This document shows, one piece after another, positions 53,918 to 64,000 of a stretch of DNA of 64,000 nucleotides (position 1 is its first letter; the number at the start of each line of letters is the position of its first letter). The notes under the pieces were generated by a model that saw nothing but the letters and a program-made list of their open reading frames with translations, made no database searches and was not told where the DNA came from. The translations under genes and the position numbers were made by a program. Location of the stretch: the NCBI RefSeq assembly GCF_001423105.1, contig NZ_LMNV01000002.1, positions 92,562 to 156,561 on the forward strand, given 5' to 3'. Source of the DNA: Frondihabitans sp. Leaf304 (GTDB lineage Bacteria; Actinomycetota; Actinomycetes; Actinomycetales; Microbacteriaceae).

Positions 53918-55332
53918 TCAAGCCCGACCTCACCCAGCCTCTTCCCGAGACCATCGGCCGAGCCCACTTCGTCGGCATCGGCGGCTCGGGAATGAGCGGG
54001 ATCGCCCGCGTCTTCCTCGCGGCCGGGATCCCCGTCTCGGGCTCCGATTCGCGCGAGAGCGCCAACGTCGAGGCCCTTCGCGCGCTCGGGGCTCGAGTCG
54101 CCATCGGCCACGCTGCGGAGAACGTCGGAGACGCCGACACCCTCGTCGTCACGGGTGCCCTCTGGCAGGACAACCCCGAATACCAGCTCGCTCTGGCCAA
54201 AGGGCTCCCCGTTCTGCACCGCTCGCAGGCCCTCGCCTGGCTCATCTCAGGGCAGCGGCTCGTCTCGGTCGCTGGCGCCCACGGCAAGACGACCTCCACC
54301 GGCATGATCATCACGGCGCTGCTCGAGGCAGGTCGCGACCCGAGCTTCGTCAACGGCGGTGTCATCCAGTCGCTCGGCGTGAGCGCGAAGGGCGGCTCCG
54401 ACGACCTCTTCGTGATCGAGGCCGACGAATCCGACGGGTCGTTCCTTCTCTACGACACGTCCATCGCCCTCATCACGAACGTCGACGCCGACCACCTCGA
54501 CCACTACGGCTCGCGGGAGGCATTCGACGAGGCCTTCGTGACGTTCGCCGCGGCGGCGAGTGAATCCGTCGTCATCTCCAGCGACGACGCCGGAGCTGTC
54601 GCGGTCACTGCGAAGCTCGACCACGCCCACGTAGTCACGTTCGGGCGCGCCGAGGGGTCTGACGTGCGTGTGACCGACGTCATCTCCTCCGGCCCGGTCG
54701 CCTTCACGCTCGGGCACGACGGCGTCGACCGACGCGTTCAGCTCAGTGTGCCGGGTCATCACAACGCGTTGAACGCCGCCGGCGCCTACGCCGTGCTCGT
54801 GGGTCTCGGACTCACGCCCGAAGAAGCCATCTCGGGGCTCGAGATCTTCGGCGGCACCCAGCGCCGCTTCGAGCTTCACGGCACCGTCCGCGGTGTCAGC
54901 GTCTACGACGACTACGCCCACCACCCCACCGAGGTCGCGGCTGCGCTCCAGGCCGCCCGCAGCGTTGTCGGCGACGGCCGTCTCATCGCGGTCCACCAGC
55001 CGCACCTCTACAGCCGCACCCGCATGATGGCCGGCGAGTTCGCCGAGGCGTACGAGGCCCTCGCCGACCACACCGTCGTGCTCGACGTCTACGGTGCCCG
55101 CGAAGACCCCGAGCCGGGTGTGACCGGTGCTCTCGTGACCGAACGCTTCCAGGATCCCGCACACGCCGACTTCGTCCCCGACTGGCAGAGCGCGGCCGAC
55201 CGTGTGGCCGAGATCGCCCGCGACGGCGACTTCGTCATCACGCTGGGGTGCGGCGACGTGTACCGAATCGTGCCGCAGCTCCTCGCGAGCCTGGAGGCGA
55301 TCACTCCCACGCCCACGGAGGCCCGTTCGTGA
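53914..55332 (+). CDS. murC: UDP-MurNAc:L-alanine ligase
   Basis: This 472-residue enzyme adds the first stem residue to UDP-MurNAc. It has [28 protein letters not shown], the ATP loop [48 protein letters not shown] and [14 protein letters not shown] with YSRTRMM. Most Microbacteriaceae stem peptides start with Gly or Ser in B-type walls, so the true acceptor may not be L-Ala; that cannot be read from these motifs. Start overlaps the murG stop (ATGA). Confidence 0.94.
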   Translation: MIKPDLTQPLPETIGRAHFVGIGGSGMSGIARVFLAAGIPVSGSDSRESANVEALRALGARVAIGHAAENVGDADTLVVTGALWQDNPEYQLALAKGLPVLHRSQALAWLISGQRLVSVAGAHGKTTSTGMIITALLEAGRDPSFVNGGVIQSLGVSAKGGSDDLFVIEADESDGSFLLYDTSIALITNVDADHLDHYGSREAFDEAFVTFAAAASESVVISSDDAGAVAVTAKLDHAHVVTFGRAEGSDVRVTDVISSGPVAFTLGHDGVDRRVQLSVPGHHNALNAAGAYAVLVGLGLTPEEAISGLEIFGGTQRRFELHGTVRGVSVYDDYAHHPTEVAAALQAARSVVGDGRLIAVHQPHLYSRTRMMAGEFAEAYEALADHTVVLDVYGAREDPEPGVTGALVTERFQDPAHADFVPDWQSAADRVAEIARDGDFVITLGCGDVYRIVPQLLASLEAITPTPTEARS

Positions 55333-55357
55333 CGCTGGCATCCTCGCCGGTGCTGCG

Positions 55358-56428
55358 GTGAAGCGTCCCGAGGGGTTCGACCGGACCCCGGTGGCCAAGG
55401 CGAAGGCAACGCCCGAGCCGGAGATCGATGCTGCGTCGGCTGAGGCGTCCGTGGCCTCCGCGACGGCACCCGGTGACGAGGCGGCGCCAGCTGCCGAGAA
55501 GTCGACGCGCAGCCTGCCGAGGCTTCCGGCGCTTCCCTCTCTGCCGGTGCGTCCCTCACGGCCGTCCCGGGAGTCGGGGGCCGAGCCGTCGGATCCTGCG
55601 GTCATCACACCGGCGTCGACCGGCGCCCGTGACGCTCGTGATCGAGCCCGCGACGCCCGGCGACTCGCTCGTCGTGCCGCTGCCGCTCGCCGTGCCGTTG
55701 AACGCGTCGAGGTGCGTCGGTTCACCCGTCGCAGTCGGCATCGTCGTGCCGCCCTCATCACGGCGGCGGCGGTGGTGGTCGCCCTCGTCGGGTCGGTGGC
55801 CATCGCCGTCTTCTCGCCGCTGCTCTCGCTTCAGACCATCACCATCGAGGGCACGTCGCGGGTCGACGAGAAGGCGGTCTTGAAGTCGCTCGACTCGCAG
55901 ATCGGCAAGCCGCTGGCCCTCATCGACTTCGCGGCGGTGAAGAGCGACCTGTCGGAGTTTCCACTGATCGAGTCGTACGTGACCGAGACGATGCCGCCGC
56001 ACACGCTGGTGATTCGGATCACCGAGAGGTCGCCGATCGCCAGCGTCAAGATCGGCAAGACCTTCGAGCTCGTCGATCCGGCCGGCGTCGTCATCTCGTC
56101 GGCGACGAAGCGCCCCGCGGGCGTTCCCGTCGTCAAGGTCGCGGGCGACGCGCTCGATGGCAAGGTGTACCGCTCGACGGCCGAGGTGCTGCTCGCGCTC
56201 CCGTCGCAACTGCTCAAGCGAGTCAACTCGGTGTCAGCTTCGACGGCCGACGACGTCACGCTGAAACTCACGACCGGTGAGACGGTTGTCTGGGGGAGTG
56301 CCGACCAGTCGACGAAGAAGGCGCTGCTTCTGACGGGGCTCATCAAAGACCACACGGCGAGAGACCCCGAGCAGGCCGTCGAATACGACGTCTCTGCTCC
56401 CGATAACGGCATCATCCGCACGAAGTAG
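55358..56428 (+). CDS. ftsQ: Division protein FtsQ/DivIB
   Basis: This 356-residue bitopic protein has a long cytoplasmic N-terminus rich in Ala, Pro and Arg (about 1-125), one membrane helix (ALITAAAVVVALVGSVAIAVF) and a POTRA domain (LQTITIEGTSRVDEKAVLKSL). A beta domain follows with ETMPPHTLVIRITERSPIASVK. It links FtsL partners to the septum and regulates FtsWI. The GTG start at 55358, 25 bp after murC, is the likeliest, but the ribosome site is weak. Confidence 0.9.
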   Translation: MKRPEGFDRTPVAKAKATPEPEIDAASAEASVASATAPGDEAAPAAEKSTRSLPRLPALPSLPVRPSRPSRESGAEPSDPAVITPASTGARDARDRARDARRLARRAAAARRAVERVEVRRFTRRSRHRRAALITAAAVVVALVGSVAIAVFSPLLSLQTITIEGTSRVDEKAVLKSLDSQIGKPLALIDFAAVKSDLSEFPLIESYVTETMPPHTLVIRITERSPIASVKIGKTFELVDPAGVVISSATKRPAGVPVVKVAGDALDGKVYRSTAEVLLALPSQLLKRVNSVSASTADDVTLKLTTGETVVWGSADQSTKKALLLTGLIKDHTARDPEQAVEYDVSAPDNGIIRTK

Positions 56429-56620
56429 CGGTCAGAAAACCGCGACACGCGGCACACATCTGAGCGGCCCCCAGCCGGGGCACCTACCTTGGCACTGCGA
56501 GATATGCATACTGAGCATAACATTAACCCTCGAGTAAAGCTTGAAGGTTTGTGGGCCTCAGAACCATACAGACCGCAACAACCAGACAGCACCACCCAGT
56601 TCCTGCAGGCGGAGGCCGAC
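56429..56620 (+). promoter_or_regulatory. ftsZ leader and probable promoter region
   Basis: This 192-bp gap is the only long break inside the division cluster after ftsI. Bases 56500-56545 are AT-rich (with ATATGCATA and CATAACATTAA), and TTGGCA at 56489 could serve as a -35 box. The frame of ftsZ is open through this leader from an ATG-like start at 56489, but that sequence does not resemble FtsZ. A separate ftsZ promoter, possibly an FtsR target, is likely. Confidence 0.5.
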
Positions 56621-57772
56621 GTGACAACGAACCATAACTACCTAGCCGTGATCAAGGTCGTCGGTGTCGGCGGCGGTGGCGTCAACGCCGTCAACCGCAT
56701 GATCGAGCTCGGGCTCCGCGGAGTCGAGTTCATCGCGATCAACACCGACGCCCAGGCGCTGCTTCTCAGCGATGCCGACGTCAAGCTCGACGTCGGTCGC
56801 GAGCTGACTCGCGGTCTCGGTGCCGGTGCCGACCCCGAGGTGGGTCGCCGCGCCGCCGAAGACCATGCCGAAGAGATCGAAGAGGCCCTGGCCGGGGCCG
56901 ACATGGTCTTCGTCACCGCGGGCGAGGGCGGCGGCACCGGCACCGGTGGTGCTCCCGTCGTGGCTCGCATCGCGAAGTCCATCGGCGCGCTCACCATCGG
57001 TGTCGTCACCAAGCCCTTCGGCTTCGAGGGTCGACGCCGTCAGGCTCAGGCCGAAGCGGGCGTCGCCCAGCTCAAAGAAGAGGTCGACACCCTCATCGTG
57101 GTGCCGAACGACCGTCTGCTCGAGATCTCCGAGCGCGGCATCTCGATGGTCGAAGCCTTCGGCACGGCCGACCAGGTGCTCCTCGCGGGTGTCCAGGGCA
57201 TCACCGACCTCATCACCACGCCGGGTCTCATCAACCTCGACTTCGCCGACGTCAAGAGCGTCATGCAGGGCGCAGGATCCGCCCTCATGGGTATCGGCTC
57301 CTCGCGCGGCGCCGATCGCGCCATCAAGGCCGCTGAGCTCGCAGTGGCGTCGCCCCTGCTCGAAGCGTCCATCGACGGTGCGCACGGCGTCCTCCTCTCG
57401 ATCCAGGGTGGGTCGAATCTCGGCATCTTCGAGATCAACGACGCGGCGCGTCTCGTGCAGGAAGCAGTGCACCCCGAGGCCAACATCATCTTCGGTGCCG
57501 TCATCGACGACACCCTGGGTGACGAGGTGCGGGTCACCGTGATCGCGGCCGGCTTCGACGGCGGCGAGCCCACCACCAAGTCGGCCGAGCGCCGGTCGAG
57601 CTTCGTCGAGACCGACGCCCCCGCCACGACGACGGTCGCGGGCGTCAGCGCGATCGCCGACAGCGGCACCGTGCCGAGCTACCAGCGCCCTGCGGAGCCC
57701 GTCAAGCAGGCGTCCGACCCCGTCTTCGACGACGGCGACGACGACCTCGACGTACCGGACTTCCTGAAGTAG
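56621..57772 (+). CDS. ftsZ: Cell division GTPase FtsZ
   Basis: This 383-residue tubulin-like GTPase forms the Z-ring. It has [22 protein letters not shown], the tubulin signature [13 protein letters not shown] (about 103-115), the T7 loop region [20 protein letters not shown] with catalytic Asp, and the conserved C-terminal peptide [11 protein letters not shown] that binds SepF and FtsW. GTG at 56621 follows GGAGG by five bases. No ftsA is present, as usual for actinobacteria. No pgeF-type gene lies between ftsZ and yggS. Confidence 0.97.
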   Translation: MTTNHNYLAVIKVVGVGGGGVNAVNRMIELGLRGVEFIAINTDAQALLLSDADVKLDVGRELTRGLGAGADPEVGRRAAEDHAEEIEEALAGADMVFVTAGEGGGTGTGGAPVVARIAKSIGALTIGVVTKPFGFEGRRRQAQAEAGVAQLKEEVDTLIVVPNDRLLEISERGISMVEAFGTADQVLLAGVQGITDLITTPGLINLDFADVKSVMQGAGSALMGIGSSRGADRAIKAAELAVASPLLEASIDGAHGVLLSIQGGSNLGIFEINDAARLVQEAVHPEANIIFGAVIDDTLGDEVRVTVIAAGFDGGEPTTKSAERRSSFVETDAPATTTVAGVSAIADSGTVPSYQRPAEPVKQASDPVFDDGDDDLDVPDFLK

Positions 57773-57775
57773 AGC

Positions 57776-58510
57776 GTGACCGACGACTCTGTGTCTCCGG
57801 GCGAGGCGGCAGCCGAAGCGGCTGCCGCGCCCTCCCTCGAGCTCTCGGGCCGCGTCGACGACGTCTTCGGACGCATCGCCGACGCGGCCCGTTCGGCGTC
57901 TCGCGACCCCGGCGAATTGACGACGATTGTCGTCACGAAGTTCCACCCGGTGTCGCTCGTGCGCGAACTGCACGCGTTGGGTGTTCGCGACGTCGGTGAG
58001 AACCGGCACCAGGAGGCGCAGGCGAAAGCCGCCGAGACGTCCGACCTCGACGGCCTCCGGTGGCATTTCGTCGGCCAGCTGCAGTCGAAGAAGGCTCGCC
58101 AGGCGCGAGCGTATGCGCACGCCGTGCACTCGCTCGACCGCGACTCAGTGATCGACGCCCTGGCGTCCGACGACGGTCTCGTCGTCGACGGGTTCGTGCA
58201 GGTCAACCTGACCGAAGACGAGGGTCGGGGCGGAGTCGCGGAGGCCGATCTCGAACGTGCGGTGACTCGGATCCTCGGCTCGCCCGGCATCCGACTCCGG
58301 GGCGTGATGGCTGTCGCGCCCCTCGACGAAGAGCCCCGCCGGGCCTTCGCCCACCTTCGCGAACTCTCGGAGCGGCTGCGGGCCATCGCCCCCGATGCGG
58401 ACCAGATCTCGGCCGGGATGTCGAACGACTTCGCCGACGCCATCGCCGAGGGTGCGACACACCTACGAATAGGCACGGCAATCACGGGAAACCGGCCGGT
58501 GGCTGGTTAA
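57776..58510 (+). CDS. YggS-type PLP-binding protein
   Basis: This 244-residue protein is a single-domain alanine-racemase-like barrel that binds pyridoxal phosphate at Lys55 (VVTKFHPVS). Other family marks are [37 protein letters not shown] and [22 protein letters not shown]. It handles PLP homeostasis and has no racemase activity in studied relatives. The GTG start is four bases after the ftsZ stop. An Ala-rich N-terminal extension of about 20 residues precedes the barrel. Confidence 0.93.
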   Translation: MTDDSVSPGEAAAEAAAAPSLELSGRVDDVFGRIADAARSASRDPGELTTIVVTKFHPVSLVRELHALGVRDVGENRHQEAQAKAAETSDLDGLRWHFVGQLQSKKARQARAYAHAVHSLDRDSVIDALASDDGLVVDGFVQVNLTEDEGRGGVAEADLERAVTRILGSPGIRLRGVMAVAPLDEEPRRAFAHLRELSERLRAIAPDADQISAGMSNDFADAIAEGATHLRIGTAITGNRPVAG

Positions 58511-58544
58511 TGTCGAGTCAGACGATCCGCGACCGGAGGACACC

Positions 58545-59150
58545 ATGGCGAACCCGCTGAAGAAGAGCCTTATCTACCTAGGCCTAGCCGACGAAGAACT
58601 CGAATACGACGACCAGTCGCGTACCGAGACGCCTGCCCGGGCCGCGCAGGCCGAGCCCTCCTCTCGCCAGCAGACCGCGCCGTCTCCGGCCGCGGCACCA
58701 GCCCAGGCTGCCCCCACGCAGGCCGCGCCGGTCCACAAGCGCGACGCGACGTCGCCGGTTCAGCCGGTGTCGACTCCCACGGCGAATCGCGCTCCCGTGA
58801 CGCCCCTGCGTCGCACCACGTCGACCAAGAATGTGGTCCCCACCGAAATGGCAGCGTCCTCCGAAATGAACGAAATCCTCACTGTTCACCCCCGCGAATA
58901 CAAAGACGCGCAGTCGATCGCGGCGAGCTTCCGCGACGGCATCCCCGTGATCATCAACCTGTCGCAGATGACCGAGAGCGACGCCCGTCGTCTCGTCGAC
59001 TTCGCCAGCGGACTCTCGCAGGGTCTCTACGGCAAGATCGAGCGCGTGACCAACAAGGTGTTCCTGTTGTCGCCCGCGCACATCGCAGTGAGCGGAGATC
59101 CGGCTGAGGTAGAGTCCGACATCGAGGCGTCTTTCTTCGCCCAGTCCTGA
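58545..59150 (+). CDS. sepF: Cell division protein SepF
   Basis: This 201-residue protein starts with an amphipathic membrane-binding helix ([18 protein letters not shown]). A Pro/Ala/Gln-rich linker runs to about residue 105, and the SepF core follows ([68 protein letters not shown]). It dimerises and tethers FtsZ to the membrane, replacing FtsA in this lineage. It follows yggS by 34 bp with GGAGG upstream. Confidence 0.96.
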   Translation: MANPLKKSLIYLGLADEELEYDDQSRTETPARAAQAEPSSRQQTAPSPAAAPAQAAPTQAAPVHKRDATSPVQPVSTPTANRAPVTPLRRTTSTKNVVPTEMAASSEMNEILTVHPREYKDAQSIAASFRDGIPVIINLSQMTESDARRLVDFASGLSQGLYGKIERVTNKVFLLSPAHIAVSGDPAEVESDIEASFFAQS

Positions 59151-59222
59151 GGGCTTCTGCCCCCGAGATTCTTCCTCCGCGGGCCGCGCCCGCGCCTGAA
59201 CCGTGCGAGTTGAACGCCCCGT

Positions 59223-59543
59223 GTGCTTGGTAGTTTCGTGATCGTCAACCTGATAGCGACCATCGCCTATGTCGCGCTCCTCATCTTCTTCCTCCTGATG
59301 TGGGGGCGCTTCATCTTCGATCTGACCCAGTCGGTCAGTCGCTCGTACCGCCCGAAAGGGCCCCTGCTGGTGCTGGCCGAGGTGACGTACACCGTCACCG
59401 ATCCACCCATCCGGGCCATTCGACGGGTCCTGCCTCCGATCCGACTCGGAGCCGTCGCGCTCGACTTCGGCTGGAGCATCGTGATGCTCGCCGTCGTGAT
59501 CCTGATGAGTGTCGCGTCCGGCCTGAGCCGCGCAGCGCTGTAA
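59223..59543 (+). CDS. YggT-family membrane protein
   Basis: This 106-residue protein has two hydrophobic helices (FVIVNLIATIAYVALLIFFLLMWGRFIFDL and LDFGWSIVMLAVVILMSVASGL) joined by the YggT motif VTYTVTDPPIRAIRRVLPPIRLG. The family sits beside sepF in many bacteria and may take part in division or osmotic tolerance. Start GTG at 59223; a second GTG at 59238 is possible. Confidence 0.88.
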   Translation: MLGSFVIVNLIATIAYVALLIFFLLMWGRFIFDLTQSVSRSYRPKGPLLVLAEVTYTVTDPPIRAIRRVLPPIRLGAVALDFGWSIVMLAVVILMSVASGLSRAAL

Positions 59544-59603
59544 TCCGTCCTCCCTCCGGCGCCCAGCACGACAGCGCGACACGGCGTGACCCTCACCCTG
59601 CAG

Positions 59604-59621
59604 GTCAACCACACGGTTGAC
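59604..59621. promoter_or_regulatory. Palindrome in the divIVA promoter region
   Basis: GTCAACC (59604-59610) and GGTTGAC (59615-59621) are perfect arms around ACAC. TAGGCT (59626-59631) follows and could be a -10 element, which would put the dyad in the promoter spacer as MerR-family regulators prefer. This lies 124 bp before divIVA. Confidence 0.5.
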
Positions 59622-59744
59622 GTTGTAGGCTTTTGGCGCACGGTGTCTTCACGGCGCGCGTCGTTGTCTGTTAGGCAACACGCGCAGAATCGGGGGAGGG
59701 CATCATCCCAGACCATGTTCCAGAAGATTCACGAGGTGACGGCA

Positions 59745-60584
59745 ATGGCTTTGACGCCTGAAGACGTAGTCAACAAGCGGTTCCAGCCGACGAAGTTCCG
59801 TGAGGGCTACGACCAAGACGAGGTAGACGACTTCCTCGACGAGGTCGTCGTCGAACTCCGCCGACTTGGTCAGGAGAACGACGAGCTCCGCCAGCGCCTC
59901 GCCTCGAGCGACTCGCAGGTCGAAGAGCTCCAGTCGAAGTCCGCCGCAGCCCCCGTGGCAGCGGCCCCGGCAGAGCCCGCTCCCGAGCCGGAGCCGGAGC
60001 CCACCCCCGAGCCGGTCGCCGCCGCTCCCGAGCCCGAGCCGGCCCCCGCGCCCGCCGCGGTGTCGGCAGCGCCCGCCTACGCGGCGCCGACCGACGACGA
60101 GACCACGAGCACCAACAACCTCCTCCAGCTCGCTCGTCGTCTGCACGAAGAGCACGTCCGTGAGGGCATCGAAAAGCGCGACTCTCTCATCGCCGAGGGC
60201 CATGCAACGGCCGCGCGCATCGTCTCCGAGGCCGAGGCCGCACAGAAGGCCCAGGTCGAGCAGTTCGAGAACGAGCACCGCGCCCGCGTCGCTCAGCTCG
60301 ACAACGAGCAGAAGGCCAAGGCCGATCAGTTCGACGTCGAGTTCCGTGCCCGCCAGGAGAAGATCGAAAACGAGCAGCGCGCCCAGGTCGAGCGTCTCGA
60401 CAACGAGCGCATCGGCCTCGAGCACCGCATCGACGAACTCCGCAACTTCGAGCGCGACTACCGCCAGAAGCTGAAGAGCTACATCGAGGGTCAGCTCCGC
60501 GAGCTCGACGGCGACAACAACCCCGAGCCCGTCGCGGCGCAGTCGTCTGCACCCGCCAGCTTCCAGGGTTTTGGCTCCAACTAA
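59745..60584 (+). CDS. divIVA: Polar growth protein DivIVA/Wag31
   Basis: This 279-residue protein starts with the DivIVA membrane-binding domain (MALTPEDVVNKRFQPTKFREGYDQDEVDDFLDEVVVELRRL), followed by a Pro/Glu linker (about 75-105). A long coiled coil contains five 11-residue repeats at 171-225 of the form VEQFENEHRAR. It marks the poles and recruits wall synthesis. ATG at 59745 gives the standard N-terminus; a second in-frame ATG at 59715 adds a non-conserved leader. Its end overlaps the lspA start by 14 bases. Confidence 0.95.
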   Translation: MALTPEDVVNKRFQPTKFREGYDQDEVDDFLDEVVVELRRLGQENDELRQRLASSDSQVEELQSKSAAAPVAAAPAEPAPEPEPEPTPEPVAAAPEPEPAPAPAAVSAAPAYAAPTDDETTSTNNLLQLARRLHEEHVREGIEKRDSLIAEGHATAARIVSEAEAAQKAQVEQFENEHRARVAQLDNEQKAKADQFDVEFRARQEKIENEQRAQVERLDNERIGLEHRIDELRNFERDYRQKLKSYIEGQLRELDGDNNPEPVAAQSSAPASFQGFGSN

Positions 60585-61215
60585 CACGACAGCCACGAAG
60601 GCCAGTGCCCGCATCTTGCTGGCACTGGCCTTTGTCGCTGTCATCGTCTACGTGCTCGACCAGGGCACCAAGTTCCTCGTCGTGTCGAACCTGACGCTCG
60701 GCCAAGACGTCGACGTTCTGGGCCCGGTCCTTCGATTCCACTTCGTCAAGAACCCCGGCGCAGCTTTCTCCTTGGCCACCGGCTCCACCTGGATCTTCTC
60801 GATTGCTGCCGCCGCCGTCGTGGTCGCGATCGTGGTCTTCTCGCGCCGCATCCGCTCGCTGCGCTGGGCACTGATGCTCGGCATGCTTCTCGGCGGAACC
60901 CTTGGCAACCTCACCGACCGCCTGTTCCGCGAGCCGGGCTTCGGAGTCGGCCACGTCGTCGACTTCATCTACCTCCCGTGGATCCTGCCCGCCATCTTCA
61001 ACATCGCCGATACGTTCATCGTGACGAGCATGGGGCTCCTGATTCTGCTGACGCTTCTGGGTGTCGGTCTCGACGGAAAGCGGGCGCCCCGCAAGGGCGA
61101 CGAGCCGAACACCATCGACAACGACGGCAGTGACGCCAAGGATCCAGCGGCCGTCTCCTCGACCACCGACCCGTCGGCCACCCCGTCAGCTGCCACCGGA
61201 CGGGATGCCTCGTGA
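60571..61215 (+). CDS. lspA: Lipoprotein signal peptidase
   Basis: This 214-residue inner-membrane aspartic protease has four helices. The catalytic pair is Asp116 in GNLTDR and Asp147 in FNIADTF, with [13 protein letters not shown] as a further family motif. It removes signal peptides from prolipoproteins. A hydrophilic 45-residue tail follows. The TTG at 60571 lies inside the end of divIVA; a later TTG at the start of the first helix is an alternative. The stop overlaps the next start (GTGA). Confidence 0.94.
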   Translation: MAPTNTTATKASARILLALAFVAVIVYVLDQGTKFLVVSNLTLGQDVDVLGPVLRFHFVKNPGAAFSLATGSTWIFSIAAAAVVVAIVVFSRRIRSLRWALMLGMLLGGTLGNLTDRLFREPGFGVGHVVDFIYLPWILPAIFNIADTFIVTSMGLLILLTLLGVGLDGKRAPRKGDEPNTIDNDGSDAKDPAAVSSTTDPSATPSAATGRDAS

Positions 61216-62135
61216 GTGAAACCCGTTCGCTGCCCGTGCCCGACGGCCTGGCCGGCGAGCGCGTCGATGCGGCCCTCGCCAAGCTGCTCGGCTTCAGCCG
61301 CACGTTCGCGGCCGAGGTCGCGTCGTCCGGGGGAGTCACGGTCGACCAGCGCGAGGTCGGCAAGTCCGATCGGCTGGAGGCCGGATCCTGGTTAGAAGTG
61401 ACCTGGACTCCGAAAGAGGGCCCGACGGTTCAGGCCGTCGAGGTGCCCGGTATGGGCATCGTCTACGACGACGACGATTTTGTCGTCGTAGACAAGCCGG
61501 TCGGTGTCGCCGCCCACCCTGCCATGGGCTGGACCGGCCCGACGGTGCTCGGCGGGCTTGCCGCAGCAGGTTTCCGGATCTCGACGAGCGGTGCTGCAGA
61601 GCGCGCGGGTATCGTGCATCGGCTCGACGTCGGCACCTCCGGGCTCATGGTCGTTGCCAAGTCGGAGCACGCTTACACCGTTCTCAAACAGGCGTTCCGC
61701 GAGCGCACCGTCGAGAAGATCTACAACGCCGTCGTCCAGGGGCACCCCGACCCGCTGAAGGGCACGATCGACGCACCTCTCGGTCGGCATCCCTCGTCGT
61801 CGTGGAAGTTCGCGGTCGTCGTCGACGGCAAGCCGTCGGTGACGCACTACGAGACCGTCGAGGCGTTCCCGGCCGCGTCGCTTCTCGAGGTCCACCTCGA
61901 GACGGGCCGAACCCACCAGATCCGCGTGCACATGGCGGCTCAGCGGCACCCCTGCGTCGGCGACGCGCTGTACGGCGCCGATCCGACCCTGTCGACCAAG
62001 CTCGGCCTCACCCGGCAGTGGTTGCATGCGGTCCAGCTCGGCTTCGCCCATCCGGCGACGGGCGAGTGGGTGTCGTTCACCTCGGAGTATCCGGCCGACC
62101 TTCAACACGCACTTGAGGTGCTTCGCAACGCCTGA
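61212..62135 (+). CDS. rluD: RluA/RluD-family pseudouridine synthase
   Basis: This 307-residue enzyme has an S4 RNA-binding domain at the start ([30 protein letters not shown]) and a RluA catalytic domain with [12 protein letters not shown], catalytic Asp139, and later [14 protein letters not shown]. It should convert specific uridines of 23S rRNA to pseudouridine. Position after lspA is usual. The exact target site (RluD versus another) is inferred. GTG start overlapping the lspA stop. Confidence 0.92.
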   Translation: MSETRSLPVPDGLAGERVDAALAKLLGFSRTFAAEVASSGGVTVDQREVGKSDRLEAGSWLEVTWTPKEGPTVQAVEVPGMGIVYDDDDFVVVDKPVGVAAHPAMGWTGPTVLGGLAAAGFRISTSGAAERAGIVHRLDVGTSGLMVVAKSEHAYTVLKQAFRERTVEKIYNAVVQGHPDPLKGTIDAPLGRHPSSSWKFAVVVDGKPSVTHYETVEAFPAASLLEVHLETGRTHQIRVHMAAQRHPCVGDALYGADPTLSTKLGLTRQWLHAVQLGFAHPATGEWVSFTSEYPADLQHALEVLRNA

Positions 62136-62206
62136 CGCCGACACGCCGATCGATGTCGGCGGCCGCGGTTAGGCTTGTTCAACCGCAGCAACCATCAGGA
62201 GAAGAC

Positions 62207-64000
62207 TTGCCGTCGAGCGCCGATTCCTTCGTGCATCTGCACGTCCACAGCGAATACTCCATGCTCGACGGCGCAGCTCGTGTCGGGCCCCTGATCGAAG
62301 AGGCCGTCAAGCAGGGCATGCCTGCGGTGGCCGTCACCGACCACGGCAACATGTTCGGCGCATTCGACTTCTACAAGACCGCCACGGCGGCCGGTATCAA
62401 ACCGATCATCGGCACCGAGGCCTACATCACGCCGGGCACGGCGCGCGGCGACAAAACGCGCGTCAAGTGGGGCGACGGCGGGCGAGACGACGTCTCGGGC
62501 GCCGGGTCGTACACCCACATGACGCTGCTCTCCGAGTCGACCGAGGGCATGCACAACCTCTTCCGCCTGTCGTCGAGGGCGTCTCTCGAGGGTTACTACT
62601 TCAAGCCCCGTATGGATCGCGAGATTCTGTCCGAGCACGCGAAGGGCCTCATCGCGACTACCGGCTGCCCGAGCGGCGAGGTGCAGACTCGCCTTCGCCT
62701 CGGTCAGTACGACGAGGCGATCAAGGCGGCCGCCGACTTCCGCGACATCTTCGGCAAAGAGAATTACTTCGCCGAGATCATGGATCACGGTCTGGGTATC
62801 GAACGTCGCATCATGGACGACCTGCTCAAGCTCGCCAAGCAGCTCGACATCCCCCTGGTGGCGACGAACGACCTCCACTACACGCACGCCCACGACTCCA
62901 CGAGCCACGCGGCCCTGCTCTGCGTGCAGTCCGGCTCGACGCTGACCGACCCGAACCGGTTCAAGTTCGACGCCGACGAGTTCTACCTCAAGACGGCCGC
63001 CCAGATGCGGCACCTGTTCCGCGACCACCCCGAGGCCTGCGACAACACGCTGCTCATTGCCGAGCGCTGCGAGGTCAAGTTCGACACCGAGGCGAACTAC
63101 ATGCCGCGGTTCCCGGTGCCCGAGGGTGAGACCGAAGAGACCTGGTTCAAGAAAGAGGTCGAGAAGGGCCTCGAATACCGGTACCCCGACGGCATCTCGC
63201 AGGCGGTGCGGGAGCGCGCCGACTACGAGGTCGGCGTCATCGCTCAGATGGGCTTCCCCGGGTACTTCCTCGTCGTCGCCGACTTCATCAACTGGTCGAA
63301 AGACAACGGCATCCGAGTCGGGCCGGGCCGCGGCTCGGGGGCCGGTTCGATGGCCGCCTACGCCATGCGCATCACCGACCTCGACCCGATCCGCCACGGC
63401 CTCATCTTCGAGCGGTTCCTCAACCCCGACCGCGTCTCGATGCCCGACTTCGACGTCGACTTCGACGACCGCCGGCGCACCGAGGTCATCAACTACGTCA
63501 CCGACAAATACGGCTCTGAGCGGGTCGCTCAGATCGTGACCTACGGCACGATCAAGGCCAAGCAGGCGCTGAAAGACTCGTCTCGAGTGCTGGGCTTTCC
63601 GTTCGGCATGGGCGAGAAGCTCACCAAGGCAATGCCGCCCGCGATTATGGGCAAAGACATCCCGCTCACCGGTATCTTCGACCGCGACCACGGTCGTTAC
63701 AAAGAGGCGGGTGACATCCGCGCGGTCGTCGAGGGCGACCCGGAGGCCAAGACGGTCTTCGACACCGCCCTCGGCCTTGAGGGCCTGAAGCGTCAGTGGG
63801 GTGTGCACGCCGCCGGCGTGATCATGTCGAGCGACCCGCTCATCGACATCATCCCGATCATGAAGCGCGAGCAAGACGGCCAGATCGTCACGCAGTTCGA
63901 CTACCCGGCGGCCGAATCACTCGGTCTGATCAAGATGGACTTCCTGGGGCTCCGCAACCTCACGATCATCAACGACGCCCTCGACAACATCAAGTCGAAC
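62207..64000 (+). CDS. dnaE: DNA polymerase III alpha subunit, 5' part
   Basis: The frame is open to the window end, giving 598 codons of a protein usually near 1150-1180. It begins with the PHP domain ([35 protein letters not shown]), then the C-family polymerase region, with [35 protein letters not shown] carrying the catalytic Asp pair, and [10 protein letters not shown]. This is DnaE1, the replicative subunit. The TTG start at 62207 follows AGGAGAAG and gives the family N-terminus. Confidence 0.95.
   Translation, partial: MPSSADSFVHLHVHSEYSMLDGAARVGPLIEEAVKQGMPAVAVTDHGNMFGAFDFYKTATAAGIKPIIGTEAYITPGTARGDKTRVKWGDGGRDDVSGAGSYTHMTLLSESTEGMHNLFRLSSRASLEGYYFKPRMDREILSEHAKGLIATTGCPSGEVQTRLRLGQYDEAIKAAADFRDIFGKENYFAEIMDHGLGIERRIMDDLLKLAKQLDIPLVATNDLHYTHAHDSTSHAALLCVQSGSTLTDPNRFKFDADEFYLKTAAQMRHLFRDHPEACDNTLLIAERCEVKFDTEANYMPRFPVPEGETEETWFKKEVEKGLEYRYPDGISQAVRERADYEVGVIAQMGFPGYFLVVADFINWSKDNGIRVGPGRGSGAGSMAAYAMRITDLDPIRHGLIFERFLNPDRVSMPDFDVDFDDRRRTEVINYVTDKYGSERVAQIVTYGTIKAKQALKDSSRVLGFPFGMGEKLTKAMPPAIMGKDIPLTGIFDRDHGRYKEAGDIRAVVEGDPEAKTVFDTALGLEGLKRQWGVHAAGVIMSSDPLIDIIPIMKREQDGQIVTQFDYPAAESLGLIKMDFLGLRNLTIINDALDNIKSN

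Noticed and set aside
56489-56620. Longer ftsZ start at 56489
   Set aside because: The added 44 residues do not resemble FtsZ, the region is AT-rich like a promoter, and GGAGG sits directly before GTG 56621.
53914-57772. Missing ftsA treated as a deletion
   Set aside because: Actinobacteria normally lack ftsA and use SepF, which is present at 58545.
62195-63874. A 559-codon reverse-strand frame
   Set aside because: It is the antisense shadow of dnaE, whose PHP and polymerase motifs are on the forward strand.

Overview
This window looks like chromosomal DNA from a high-GC actinobacterium, most likely of the family Microbacteriaceae. GC is roughly two thirds. Codons end mostly in G or C, and GTG and TTG starts are common. 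The division and cell-wall cluster lacks ftsA and includes sepF, a yggT-type gene and divIVA. MurE lacks the residues that normally select meso-diaminopimelate, which fits the B-type peptidoglycan of that family. I saw no rRNA, tRNA, CRISPR array, insertion sequence or prophage.

Bases 1-22,200 are mostly single genes or short operons of metabolic and accessory character. They hold a divergent LysR/MFS pair, a large membrane protein, a DoxX-like protein, a GH36 alpha-galactosidase, an AzgA-type purine permease and a Tat-exported beta-helix protein behind a lower-GC gap. A YbhB-type protein and a DUF559 nuclease bracketed by two matching palindromes follow. Then come three aldo/keto reductases, a J-domain/NERD-like fusion and a NUDIX/PIN-like fusion. 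A 396-bp gap at 21,787-22,182 is packed with palindromes.

Bases 22,200-41,600 hold conserved actinobacterial genes. These are an HtrA-type protease, garA-ftsR and a second MerR gene, a ParA-type ATPase, pyc, def, a degenerate AMP-ligase-like protein, a ROK glucokinase, a PlsC-type acyltransferase and class II DAHP synthase. They are followed by a PASTA Ser/Thr kinase (PknL type), a LysM cell-wall protein, an Rv2175c-like DNA-binding protein, a polyprenyl diphosphate synthase and a DUF3040 protein. The order PlsC, AroG, PknL, Rv2175c, IdsA resembles the mycobacterial Rv2173-Rv2182c neighbourhood.

Bases 41,850-64,000 are the dcw cluster: mraZ-rsmH-ftsL-ftsI-murE-murF-mraY-murD-ftsW-murG-murC-ftsQ-ftsZ-yggS-sepF-yggT-divIVA-lspA-rluD-dnaE, with dnaE cut by the window end. 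Many stop and start codons overlap (ATGA, GTGA, TGATG), so translation is probably coupled. A five-step array of TGGRG-like repeats with a 10-bp period precedes mraZ and is the likely MraZ operator. The genes together make lipid II precursors (murE, F, D, C, mraY, murG), polymerise and cross-link septal wall (ftsW, ftsI, ftsL, ftsQ), position the Z-ring and the pole (ftsZ, sepF, divIVA) and process lipoproteins (lspA).

The least explained signals are the palindrome family associated with the DUF559 nuclease gene, the altered MurE pocket, the excess of GGATCC hexamers, and several domain fusions.
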